Source of the DNA: Mastigamoeba balamuthi
Lineage: Eukaryota; Evosea; Mastigamoebida; Mastigamoebidae
DNA length: 64,000 nucleotides
Assembly: GCA_902651635.1 (NCBI GenBank)
Contig: CACRSC010000031.1
Span: forward strand, 1,090,208 to 1,154,207
Direction: 5' to 3'
Below the pieces are notes generated by a model. The model had not been told where the DNA came from and ran no database searches. It saw only the letters and a program-made list of their open reading frames with translations. Of the stretch, positions 55,976-64,000 are shown piece after piece (the first letter of the stretch is position 1; every line of letters starts with the position of its first letter). A program made the translations under genes and the position numbers.

Positions 55976-56184
55976 CGGCTGTGGTGGGTGCCTAATAGGC
56001 TCCGGGTTTAAGAGCTTAGTGCCTCCCGACGATTTGCAGATCCTTTTTTAGAGGACCGGTTGCCTATGCTTAATTGTTCGTTAGCCCCCCACAGGCGACC
56101 CGTTTAGGCTCTCTCCGCCCTGACGTAAATCCCACCCAGCGCCAAAATTAGCTCCAATCCCCTTGTTTAAGGGGGTCAGTTGAA

Positions 56185-56209
56185 CTTTTCTCTTGTGCTT
56201 AAACCCGCT
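56185..56209 (-). repeat. Right terminal inverted repeat
   Basis: Reverse complement of the left 25-bp repeat, followed directly by the ATT target duplication. Confidence 0.95.
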
Positions 56210-56333
56210 ATTTGTGATTTCTATTGTCAATTTGCGATTTGATCAGAAAATCTGCAGGATACGGTTATTGTATCTCATCCTGCTAAAAATAGTCATAACA
56301 ACCACAACATAAATCTAAGCATTTCGGTTTCTT

Positions 56334-56827
56334 ATGTCAACTCGTGGTAATGTGCGTGCACCTCCCTTGCTTCGCCCCTCAGCATTTGGCTTACTGGTGC
56401 TCACCTGCTCGACATTCCTTCACAGAGCTCGTCTGTTTCCTCTGGCCACTGTGGCAAGCCCTCCCAGACGAGCACCTACAAGGGGACCAAGGCTGCAGCA
56501 CAATCGGTTCCTGGTATGTCCTTTTTTACCAACCCTAGCTGAGATTATATGTATACAGTTGATCCCGAGAATGCCTTTGAGCATTTCAACCCGAAGAAAT
56601 CGTACACCCCGGAGAAGTTCTTCCAGGCCATGAAGATAGAACCGGAGAAGCTGATCTTGGCGAGGGTGCTCGACGATAACAAAAGGCTGCGGTTCCTCCT
56701 CGAGCACAAGGAGCAAAAGGTTGAGGAGGAGAGGGAGAGGGCCGATAATGAAAGGGAGAGGAGGCTTGCTGCTGAGGCTGCGTTGGAGGAACTGCGCCAG
56801 AAGATCAGCCACCAGCCTCAGCACTAG
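56334..56827 (+). CDS. Small coiled-coil protein
   Basis: Exons 56334-56351, 56426-56513 and 56559-56827 give 124 residues; the first donor is AAT|GTGCGT and the third exon begins after GTATACAG. Seen: a Ser/Thr-rich start, then FEHFNPKKSYTPEKFFQAMK and a long charged helix (RLRFLLEHKEQKVEEERERA, RRLAAEAALEELRQKI) predicted to form a coiled coil. Family not recognised. It lies tail to tail with the GTPase gene, 111 bp apart. The first exon is short and rests on phase. Confidence 0.55.
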
Positions 56828-56938
56828 GCAGCCCACAACCTCTGGCCTGAGCAAGCAATGAAAATTGAGAGAAACCATTTGCCAGGCGAGACAAGACTGA
56901 ACGGGCAGGCACATTTCATCAAGCCTGGGCATGTTTTC

Positions 56939-59392
56939 TCACTTCTTCTTTGGTGCAGAGAGGAACCTCTTTGAGGTCACCACCCGGGGAGGGGCAGCAG
57001 CGCGACGAGATGGATTATCATACTGCGTGATCTCGCGCACGATCCCCACGCCCGCAACACTGTGGCCATCGCACATCACGAGTCTGCCCAGCGCAGAGCA
57101 CTCCCCGAACGGCTCCACGCACACCGGGCCGCACACGGGGCGCAGCTCGATCAAAGCCGAGTCCCCGTTCTTTACGTGGTCGGGGCTCTCGGCAACGGTG
57201 GCTCCAGTCTTCCTGTCGACCGTACGGAGGATGGACACGACGCTCACCGCGAACGACGCCGTGTGCGTGTGAACGTAAGACCGCGAGTTGGCCCGCAGCA
57301 GACCGGGCAGCTGCACAAAGACCACCTGCGCCACGAACGACTCGACCGCGCGCATCGGCCTGTCGCCGGCGTCGCACAGCACAGCCCCCCTGCCCACGTC
57401 CGCGACCGAGACGCCGCGCAGGGTGAAGCCGACGAGGTCGCCGGGCAGCGCCTCGGCCCTCTGGTTGTGGTACAATTCGATCGTCGGCGCCGTCGACTGA
57501 AGCGCGCGGGGGCCCAGGGAGACCTTGGCGCCAGCGCGCAGCCTCCCCGTCGCCACGCGGCCGATGGCGACCGTGCCCACGCCGGGGATCATCACGGCCT
57601 TGAGGATAGGCACCCGCAGAGGCGCCTCGGCGTCGCGGGTGGGCACCTGGCAGGCGTCGATGGCACCCAGAAGCGTCGGGCCCCTGTACCACGAGGCTGC
57701 CGCCGGCGCTGGGGCCACGAGGTTCCCGCCGTCGAGGCCCGCCAGCGGGACGACGGGGCCGACGTCGCGGGGCTTGACGCCCATCTTGCCCAGGAACGAC
57801 GTGACCTCGGCCGAGACCTCTGCGAAGCGGGCCTCGGACCACGCGACAGCGTCCATCTTGTTCACCACGACGATCCAGCGCCTGACGCCCTGCGAGAACG
57901 CCACGAGCGCCTCCTCGCGCGTCATCCCCCTACGGACCATGCCAGCCTCGAACTCGCCCGGCACCGCGCTCACGACCAGCAGCGCGATGTCCGCCATCGA
58001 GGCGCCGGCTGCCATGCTCTTGAGGAACGTGCGGTGGCCCGGGCAGTCGATCAGGTCCACCTCGCGCTGAGGGGTCTCGATGCTCCACGACCCCACCTCG
58101 ACGGTCATCCCGCGCTCGCGCTCGTCGCGCAGCCGCGACAGGATCCACGCGTACTTGTGCGACGTCTTGCCCAGCGCCGCGCAGTCCCTCTCGTACCGCT
58201 CGAGCGCGTGCGGCGGCACGAACCCCAGCTCCACCACCATCCGCCCCAGGATCGTGCTCTTGCCCGAGTCCACGTTGCCGATGGTCGCCACGCTCACCCG
58301 GGGCTTGGCGCTGAGGTTCCTGCGCTCCTGGCGCGCGGCCCAGTGGTCGCGGATGCGCACCGGCTCGGGCTTGGGGGCGACGTGAGCTGTGTACGCCTTG
58401 TTCCTGTGCTCGCGCGCAGCGTGGAACTCGCTAAGCTGCGTCTGGCTGAGCGCGTCTGTGGTCCCCTCCCGCAGCGCCTTTATCACGTCGTAGTCGACCT
58501 CGTGCAGACCGTAGCACGTCGACGGGGACCCCGTGAACCGCCACTGCGACAGCACGGCGGCCCTGAACACAGCCCACAGCCGCATGGCGCACGCGTCGTC
58601 GGAGTCGGCGTCGCGCGTGGACTGGGAGACAGGGCCGCTCTGGGGGACTGCGGTGGTCCGCAGGCGCAGAGCGCCGCTGTCCGAGCTCAGCAGCACGTTG
58701 TGGGTCAACGCTCCCGCAGCGTCGGCAGCGACCCACGAGGCCAGGGAGTCGCCCCAGTCGTCGCTGCCCTGCTCGGCGCAGTGCTCGAGCACGCGGGCGA
58801 CATGCGACTCGAAGGCGTCGGGCTTCCTGAAGGCGGCGTAGTCCTCGAGCAGCCGCGCAGACGGGAACGATGCAAGAGCCGCCCAAACGTACATCAGGCG
58901 CTGCAGCCGCGCCCACTGGGCGTACGCGGGGAACCCGAGCCTCGCGCGCACCTGCAGCACGTCCCTCACGGCGCGCGCTAGAGCCGCCTTGCGCCCGTGG
59001 GCGTTGACAAACCCCAGAACGGCTCCGTCCGTAGACGCGTCGTCGCGAACGAGCGCCGCGAGTTCCCTGGCCGTCGCAAGGACACCTGCGGGGACGCCGT
59101 CCGCGTCGCGCTCGGTCGAGGGCGAGAGGCGCTCGAGAAGCTCGCGGAGATACTGGCGGATGGGCACCTGCTGCGCCGCGAGCTGCGGGGACACACGCTT
59201 GTCGGCCCCCGGGGCGCCTGCGGGGGCCTGAGGCAGCAGTTGCCTGGCGCACCTCCGCAGCATCTCGGCGCACAGAGCACTGTACCTCCTCTCGATCGGA
59301 TGCCGCTGGTCGAGTATCGCGTAGGCCAGAGCCTTGATGGGGAAGACTGTTCGAATCGCGTGCGAGGAGTGTGAGGGTCTGTTTGGTGTCAT
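56939..59392 (-). CDS. eEF1A/Hbs1-family translational GTPase with long N-terminal extension
   Basis: Single exon, 817 residues from the ATG at 59392. Seen: a GTPase core from about residue 365 with P-loop GNVDSGKSTILGRM, ERERGMTVEVGSW (switch I), DCPGHRTFLKSMAAGA, NKMDAVAW and an eEF1A-like domain 2/3 region (GVGTVAIGRVATGRLRAGAK, VNLG... not seen exactly). The family here is eEF1A, eRF3 or Hbs1. The N-terminal 360 residues have no recognised domain; they are helix-rich with ALCAEMLRRCARQ and LERLSPSTERDADG. It is not the housekeeping eEF1A. A role in ribosome rescue or other GTPase switching is inferred. The start overlaps the stop of the upstream gene (ATGA). Confidence 0.82.
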   Translation of the reverse strand: MTPNRPSHSSHAIRTVFPIKALAYAILDQRHPIERRYSALCAEMLRRCARQLLPQAPAGAPGADKRVSPQLAAQQVPIRQYLRELLERLSPSTERDADGVPAGVLATARELAALVRDDASTDGAVLGFVNAHGRKAALARAVRDVLQVRARLGFPAYAQWARLQRLMYVWAALASFPSARLLEDYAAFRKPDAFESHVARVLEHCAEQGSDDWGDSLASWVAADAAGALTHNVLLSSDSGALRLRTTAVPQSGPVSQSTRDADSDDACAMRLWAVFRAAVLSQWRFTGSPSTCYGLHEVDYDVIKALREGTTDALSQTQLSEFHAAREHRNKAYTAHVAPKPEPVRIRDHWAARQERRNLSAKPRVSVATIGNVDSGKSTILGRMVVELGFVPPHALERYERDCAALGKTSHKYAWILSRLRDERERGMTVEVGSWSIETPQREVDLIDCPGHRTFLKSMAAGASMADIALLVVSAVPGEFEAGMVRRGMTREEALVAFSQGVRRWIVVVNKMDAVAWSEARFAEVSAEVTSFLGKMGVKPRDVGPVVPLAGLDGGNLVAPAPAAASWYRGPTLLGAIDACQVPTRDAEAPLRVPILKAVMIPGVGTVAIGRVATGRLRAGAKVSLGPRALQSTAPTIELYHNQRAEALPGDLVGFTLRGVSVADVGRGAVLCDAGDRPMRAVESFVAQVVFVQLPGLLRANSRSYVHTHTASFAVSVVSILRTVDRKTGATVAESPDHVKNGDSALIELRPVCGPVCVEPFGECSALGRLVMCDGHSVAGVGIVREITQYDNPSRRAAAPPRVVTSKRFLSAPKKK

Positions 59393-62312
59393 GCGGGAGA
59401 GAAGAGTGGGTTCGTACAACGGCCGGGGCTGTCCGCGGGCTCAACAGACTGGCAGTTCGCGAGCGTATCGACGAGGGCAGCGGCCTCCTCGGGGCGCGGG
59501 TATGTCACGGGGTCTGCGATCCAGCAGCCCAGAGACGCCAGGATCTGCCCGATGCGCTCGACGTCGAGAGGCGTGTGGCGCGCCGACTGCATGTGGAGCA
59601 GCAGGAACCCCACGTAGAGGATCCCTGCGGCGGGAAGCGGCGCCATCGGAGTGCCCGTCACAAACTCGCACATGGGCCCCACCATCGTCGTCGAGAGCAC
59701 CAGCGAGCTCAGGGGGTCCGGCGCCAGCGGCATCGCCGCGTTGGCCTTGTGGAACGTCCCGGGAACGGTCACCAGCCCGTCGCTCGCGTCTCTCGCGTGC
59801 GCGAGGCGCCAGAACAGCCGAAAGTACCCGAAGCTCGTCAGCTCGGTGCCCCCGGACTCCACGTGCAGCGCCTCGCGCGCGTTGAACAGCAGCCCGGCGC
59901 TCTGCGACGGCGCGATGACGTAGAGGGCGGCGGGAAGCGTGCCGTGCTCGCGGATGAGGTCCAGGAAGCTCGAGAACGACAGAGGGTCCATCAGCCGCTT
60001 GCACGCGCCGTCCAGCGCCTCGCTGTCGGCCCGCACGCTGCGCACAGCGACGACGCTCGGGTACGCGTCTCCGAACGCGAAGTCGCCGCGCAGGTTGATG
60101 GCCAGGCCCTCGCGCGGCAGGCGCACGGTCACCTCCGCGTGGACAACGACGTTGCCCTCGGCGTTGTGCTGCAGCGTCTCTGCGTAGTCGAAGCTCGACT
60201 CGGGGTCCAGCAGAGCGCGCGTGGCGGCGGCGTCGGGCTCGGCGAGCCGGCGGGCCATCTCTCTGCGGGCCTCGCTCAGCTTGTCGCCCTCGACGACGGC
60301 GACGGTCAGCATCGTGGCGTTCTGCGCCGCGTTGGGCGTCTCGGCTACGAGCACCACGCGGCGCATCATGCGCCTGGCGCGCGGGCCGTGCAGGGCGACC
60401 AGGCGGGCCACCTCCCTGTCGAGGCTGGCCTGCGAGACGAACCCGTGGCCCAGGCGCACCCTCATCGACTCGAGGCCCGCTGCGATGGCCTCGCGCTCCT
60501 TGGCCTTGAAGAGGTCGTTCTTCTTGGCCGACTCGGCCGTAAGCGACGCGCCCTCGGCTGCGTGGTACTGGCCCAGCAGCCTGGCCAGCGCGTCGCTCTG
60601 CGAGCGGACGGCCTCGAGGACCTTCTCGACAAAGGCGCTCAGCATGGCGCTGCCCGCGCGGCCGCTGGTGCCCCCGCCCTTGACGACCAGAGCGACGGCG
60701 TCGTCGCGCTTGGCGGCCAGCGCGCGCAGGCGCTGCGCGGCCTCGGAGAGGCGCTGGGGGGTGACGTCGCGCCCGAGCTCGGCGATGACGTCTGAGAGCT
60801 CCGCCTCGAGCGCCAGCACAGCGCAGACGCCGCGGTAGAGGTCCTCGCACATGCCCACCGTGCCGCGCTGGTCCAGCGTGCGCTCTCCGGGCGCGCACGG
60901 CGGGCACAGGCGCACGCGCACCGCCCCGGGCCCCGCGACGTCGGCGGCGAAGACGTCGGCAGAGAGGACACCGCGGCAGCACAGCGCGCCGTCGCTGACG
61001 GCGGCCGCGTACTGCGTGCCCGCGACGACGACGGAGCTGCGGGCGTCGGTGGCCTGGGCGGCCATCTCGCGGGCCATGTTGGCGACGTCGGCCATAACGT
61101 GCAGGTGCCCCGCGGCCGCCGCGCGCAGGGCGCTGAGGAAGCGGGGCTCGGCGTCGCCCGTGAAGCACACGTGGAAGTCGAGCTGCACGCCGCGCGCCTC
61201 GAGCTCCGCGCGCAGCGCAGCCAGGCGCCCCGCGAGCTCGCGCTGGTACGCCGTCGTCCCCGCGGCGTCGCGCTCGGTGAAGTACTGGTAGCGCTTGTCC
61301 CACTTGTTGGTGGGCACGTGCTCGTACTTGCCGGGCGACAGCGTGTATACCGTCTCCTCGCCGTCGGTCAGCAGCCAGACGCTCACAGACGTCGCCCCGC
61401 GGTCCGCGGACGCGCGGCAGCGGTCCGCGGCGTCCGCGAGGGCCGCCTCGATGTTGGTGCCGCCCTTGGCGCGGAAGACGTCGGAGGAGGTGCGCGCGCA
61501 GACGTCGGCGGTGACGTCGTCGTCGCCGCTGAGCTCGTGGGTGTCGGCGTCGGCGTAGAACTGGTCGGGCGTGAACTCGATCGCGTGCTTGACCTTGTAG
61601 CTCCACGCGACCACCGTCGCCCGCGAGCCCCGCTTCACCGCGGCCAGCACCATCGGCGGGATGGCCTCGCGCGCTGCGGGAAAGCCGTCAGGGTGATTTC
61701 GACCGGCGCGGAGCCGCCGCAGGGGGCGTGGGATCGAATCCCGGGGGAGGCGAGATTGCGCGGACCCTTGCGGATGGAGCTCGCGGGGTGGTCGTGGCTG
61801 TCGGGGGCCTCGTAGATGCCGGCCTCGTTGTGGTTCATCGACGCGCTGACGTCGAGGTACAGCATCACGTGGCCCTGCGCAGCGGACGACGCGTCCTGCT
61901 GCTGCTGCTGCTGCTGCTGCTGCCCAGCGTCGTCGGCGCCTCCGCGGGGCTCCGCGACGAGGTAGAAGTGGTGCGCGCCGTTGGCCTCGAGCGCCAGCAG
62001 CTGCGCGTCGGCGGCCCACCTGTGCTGCGCCACCGCGAACGGGGCCGCGGAGGCAGCGGGGGCTGCCCGAGCCGCAGGGGAGGCGTCGGAGACACGGAGG
62101 CACTCGACCGAGTCGACGGGGATGATCTCGTCGTCGGACAGTGGCTGGGAGGGGTGGGCAGAGCGGGCACAGGAGGCCGAGGACGAGGCAGCGTCGATGC
62201 GGGAGGAGAGGCGGGAGAGGCTGCCGGGCGAGAGGACGGGGGCGAGCACTGCGAGGGCAGCACGGCGGTCGGCGTCGAGCTCGTCGCTGGCGTGGTCCGA
62301 GGGCTCGGCCAT
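59389..62312 (-). CDS. von Willebrand factor A-domain protein
   Basis: Exons (minus) 62312-61766 and 61673-59389 give 943 residues. Seen: a disordered N-terminus with a polyglutamine run (about residues 129-137), a vWA core with MIDAS motif YLDVSASMN (DxSxS), AREAIPPMVLAAVKRGSRAT across the intron, GGTNIEAALADAADRC, VWLLTDGEETVY and a helical C-terminal half (about 500-943) without known domain. The vWA fold binds metal-dependent ligands; other proteins with this layout take part in cytosolic complexes. No TM span or signal is evident, so cytosolic. Its stop TGA shares two bases with the ATG of the next gene. Confidence 0.82.
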
Positions 62313-62628
62313 GCTAGAAGCGGGGGTCTGTCTGCTGGCGTGCTGCTATTGTGAGTATAGATGAGGTGCGTTGCGTCACTCGATTGTCCGGTGGCAAGAT
62401 GAGAAATCAGGTGATTGTTTGGTTGGGATGAATAACCCCGCAATTGATCAGACGGTTGTACAACGACTTACAGACAGGAGAATGGTATCGGTATGCACCA
62501 CTATGGTTGTATGGTCTTCTGGCCAATGGCAGGCGCAACGGCAGATTCTCGCCGACTAATGAATTTATCAGGCATAAATCGGAAAGGGGGGAAATCGTAC
62601 CCCAACAAACCAGCTGACGACTCCAACT
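62313..62628. other. Divergent spacer
   Basis: 316 bp between the vWA (minus) and F-box (plus) starts; presumed promoters for both. No gene recognised. Confidence 0.45.
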
Positions 62629-63588
62629 ATGGCGCAACCCGCCTACCGTCCCTGCATCGGGCACACCAGCCCGTACGACCTGCCTCTGCCAGACGTTTGC
62701 GTCGTCGAGATCTTGCACCACCTGGGCAGCGCGAGGGACCTCTGCCGTGCCTCTGCTGTCTGTCGTTGCTGGCATGCGTTGTGTTGCAGCGCCGCTGCCT
62801 GGACCTGTACCCCAGTGCTGATCGAGTCCAGCTCCTCAGCGACGCTTCTCTCTCGGTCTCCCTACTCGGCCTTCATCTCCTCCCTGGTCGTCACAGGCCA
62901 AGTGTCGGCCGAGTCGCTACAGGATCTCGGCACGTCGTGTGCGAACATACGCGCCCTGCGCATGCACCACCTCGCTGGAGGCCTCGCCTGTGTCCTGGCG
63001 GCCGTGGGTGCCATGGGCCGGAACCTCGAGGTCCTCGAGTGTGTCGAGTTTCTGGACTCCGTGGCGGCTGATGTCATCGCCTGTACGTGCCCCAATCTGC
63101 GAGTGCTGGATGCGGACGCCCCCTTAGTTCCGGCACTCTCATGGCTGACGTCTCTGGAGCATGTTTCACTGAAGGTTGAGGGCGATATGGTGCAGGCGAT
63201 TGCCTCACTCCCACAGTCTGTGCGGTCCCTCTCACTTTGCTTCATCAATCCGCTGGCCGGAATGGGTCGGGTGATAGAGGATGCCATGGCGAGTCTGCCG
63301 GGTCTGAAAGATCTCGTGTTATCTGGACTGGATTGCACTAGGAGCAAGCTGAAGGTCAGTTTGGAGGGCCTCACTCAGAAGGGCATCAGCCTGCGTTCTT
63401 TTGTGCTGTACAACTCGGAGCTTCACCCGACAAGTCTGGCGGCTTTTGCAGACGTCGTGTCTGTCCTACCTGGCACTCTAACTCACCTAGAGTTGTCATC
63501 CTGGCAAGTGGAGCCCGAAGAGGTCATTGTGGACGATGCCTGGCATCTGGCCAATGACGAGAGTGCCGCTGAAATTGATGCCCAGTAA
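62629..63588 (+). CDS. F-box and LRR-like protein
   Basis: Single-exon frame of 319 residues. Seen: an F-box near the N-terminus (LPLPDVCVVEILHHLGSARD, VCRCWHALCC) followed by leucine-rich repeats (LQDLGTSCANIRALRMHHL, NLEVLECVEFL, CPNLRVLDADAPLVPAL, LPQSVRSLSLCFINPL, LPGLKDLVLSGLDC, LTHLELSSWQVE). This is the substrate-recruiting layout of SCF E3 ubiquitin ligases. It would bind Skp1 through the F-box; the target is unknown. No intron is needed. The start is the ATG preceding the F-box block. Confidence 0.85.
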   Translation: MAQPAYRPCIGHTSPYDLPLPDVCVVEILHHLGSARDLCRASAVCRCWHALCCSAAAWTCTPVLIESSSSATLLSRSPYSAFISSLVVTGQVSAESLQDLGTSCANIRALRMHHLAGGLACVLAAVGAMGRNLEVLECVEFLDSVAADVIACTCPNLRVLDADAPLVPALSWLTSLEHVSLKVEGDMVQAIASLPQSVRSLSLCFINPLAGMGRVIEDAMASLPGLKDLVLSGLDCTRSKLKVSLEGLTQKGISLRSFVLYNSELHPTSLAAFADVVSVLPGTLTHLELSSWQVEPEEVIVDDAWHLANDESAAEIDAQ

Positions 63589-63807
63589 TGCGTGGAGTGG
63601 GGGCAGGAAGCCCCTGGGGGGGTTGAGAGACTCGAGGACTAAGGGAAGAAGAAGGAGTGATGATGTATTGATTTGTATTCATGTGGTGACGAGAGGGTGG
63701 GAGAGGAAATGCTATTCCTTTGCCTAGGGGGTGCAGTCCCCCCTTGGCATCACTGCTCTACTTTAAAGGTCGAGCATGGGGAGACCTTGAAGAAGTCAAT
63801 CGAAAGT

Positions 63808-64000
63808 CTAGGTCCGCAGGTGGGGGTGTGCCTGCATGTAGGTGACGACCTGGTCGACGTTCTTGTTGTTATCGTAGGAAATCCACGAACGTGGGTCGTC
63901 GTCCCCGAAGTCTGGGCAGCCCAGCCAACGTACACGAAGCTTGAGCCTGCCAGCGACGTGACGGTGATGTAGAACCGTGTCCAGGGCCATCTCGTCGTGC
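63808..64000 (-). CDS. Chromodomain end of a probable retrotransposon polyprotein (partial)
   Basis: The minus-strand frame runs off the window edge and stops at 63808-63810. Seen: VLHHRHVAGRLKLRVRWLGC, then WISYDNNKNVDQVVTYMQ, which fits the chromodomain pattern (aromatic cage region and W..) at the C-terminus of integrases of Ty3/gypsy chromoviral elements. Only the last 60 or so residues are in the window; it could also be a host chromodomain protein. Nothing downstream within the window looks like an LTR for certain. Confidence 0.6.
   Translation of the reverse strand, partial: HDEMALDTVLHHRHVAGRLKLRVRWLGCPDFGDDDPRSWISYDNNKNVDQVVTYMQAHPHLRT

Larger units (their letters stand above)
53631..56209. 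mobile_element. PIF/Harbinger-type DNA transposon, apparently intact
   Basis: 2579-bp element bounded by perfect 25-bp terminal inverted repeats (left 53631-53655 starting AGCGGGTTTAAGCAC; right 56185-56209 its reverse complement) and flanked by a 3-bp direct duplication ATT (53628-53630 and 56210-56212). Inside are two convergent genes: a DDE transposase and a DNA-binding accessory protein, the two-ORF plan of PIF/Harbinger elements. Both frames are open with no visible breaks, and the ends are identical, so the insertion looks recent. The usual target is a 3-bp TWA site; ATT is a slight variant. Confidence 0.9.

Noticed and set aside
1-64000. tRNA, rRNA, CRISPR arrays and bacterial operons
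   Set aside because: No tRNA cloverleaf, rRNA block or spaced repeats were recognised by eye; the genes have introns and eukaryotic families. A tRNAscan or Infernal search would settle the tRNA and ncRNA question.

Overview
The window looks like nuclear DNA of a GC-rich, intron-bearing microbial eukaryote. There are no operons or ribosome binding sites. Most genes are split by short introns (about 38 to 280 nt) and lie on both strands with gaps of only a few hundred bases. The content is eukaryotic: COPI zeta, a Qc-SNARE, cohesin SCC3/STAG, PHAF1, an Aster-like GRAM/VASt protein, carnosine N-methyltransferase, legumains, an expansin and F-box and SET proteins. A biotin-carboxylase-less ACC/pyruvate-carboxylase fusion (transcarboxylase), a type otherwise known from anaerobic protists such as Giardia and Entamoeba, together with the amoebozoan flavour of other genes, suggests a free-living archamoeba such as a Mastigamoeba relative. 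That assignment is inference. Exon boundaries below were chosen by hand from splice signals, reading phase and family conservation, and nearly every model closes in frame.

Layout. 0-8 kb: transketolase, an 11-bp minisatellite, an arrestin-fold protein, an orphan secreted protein and an MFS transporter. 7.9-13.6 kb: the seven-exon transcarboxylase, interrupted by an 805-bp direct duplication joined at a single N (11763) that is almost certainly an assembly artefact. 14-20 kb: COPZ, PHAF1, a Qc-SNARE and an orphan gene. 19.6-23.5 kb: two tandem legumain-type asparaginyl endopeptidases with identical intron phases. 24.3-29.1 kb: a 1555-residue predicted receptor with an integrin-alpha-like FG-GAP ectodomain, one membrane span and a cytosolic PARP/ADP-ribosyltransferase domain, the most unusual protein here. 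29.1-30.9 kb: gene-free. 30.9-37.6 kb: an LRR-like protein, a divergent SET protein, and SCC3/STAG behind E2F-like sites. 38.6-41.7 kb: a papain-family protease and a SANT-like protein. 41.7-43.3 kb: a low-GC gene-free island. 43.3-53.1 kb: carnosine methyltransferase, expansin, an orphan, a DUF4291 protein, an Aster-like lipid-transfer protein and a CASTOR-like ACT protein. 53.6-56.2 kb: an apparently intact two-gene PIF/Harbinger-type DNA transposon with 25-bp terminal inverted repeats and a 3-bp target duplication. 56.3-64 kb: a coiled-coil protein, an eEF1A/Hbs1-family GTPase, a vWA protein whose stop codon overlaps the GTPase start, an F-box/LRR protein, and the chromodomain end of a probable retroelement running off the window.

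Functional themes are anaerobic-style central metabolism (transketolase, transcarboxylase), the endolysosomal/secretory system (COPI, SNARE, PHAF1, legumains, papain-like protease, Aster) and chromosome biology (cohesin, SET, SANT). No rRNA, tRNA, CRISPR array or bacterial-type regulatory element was recognised.
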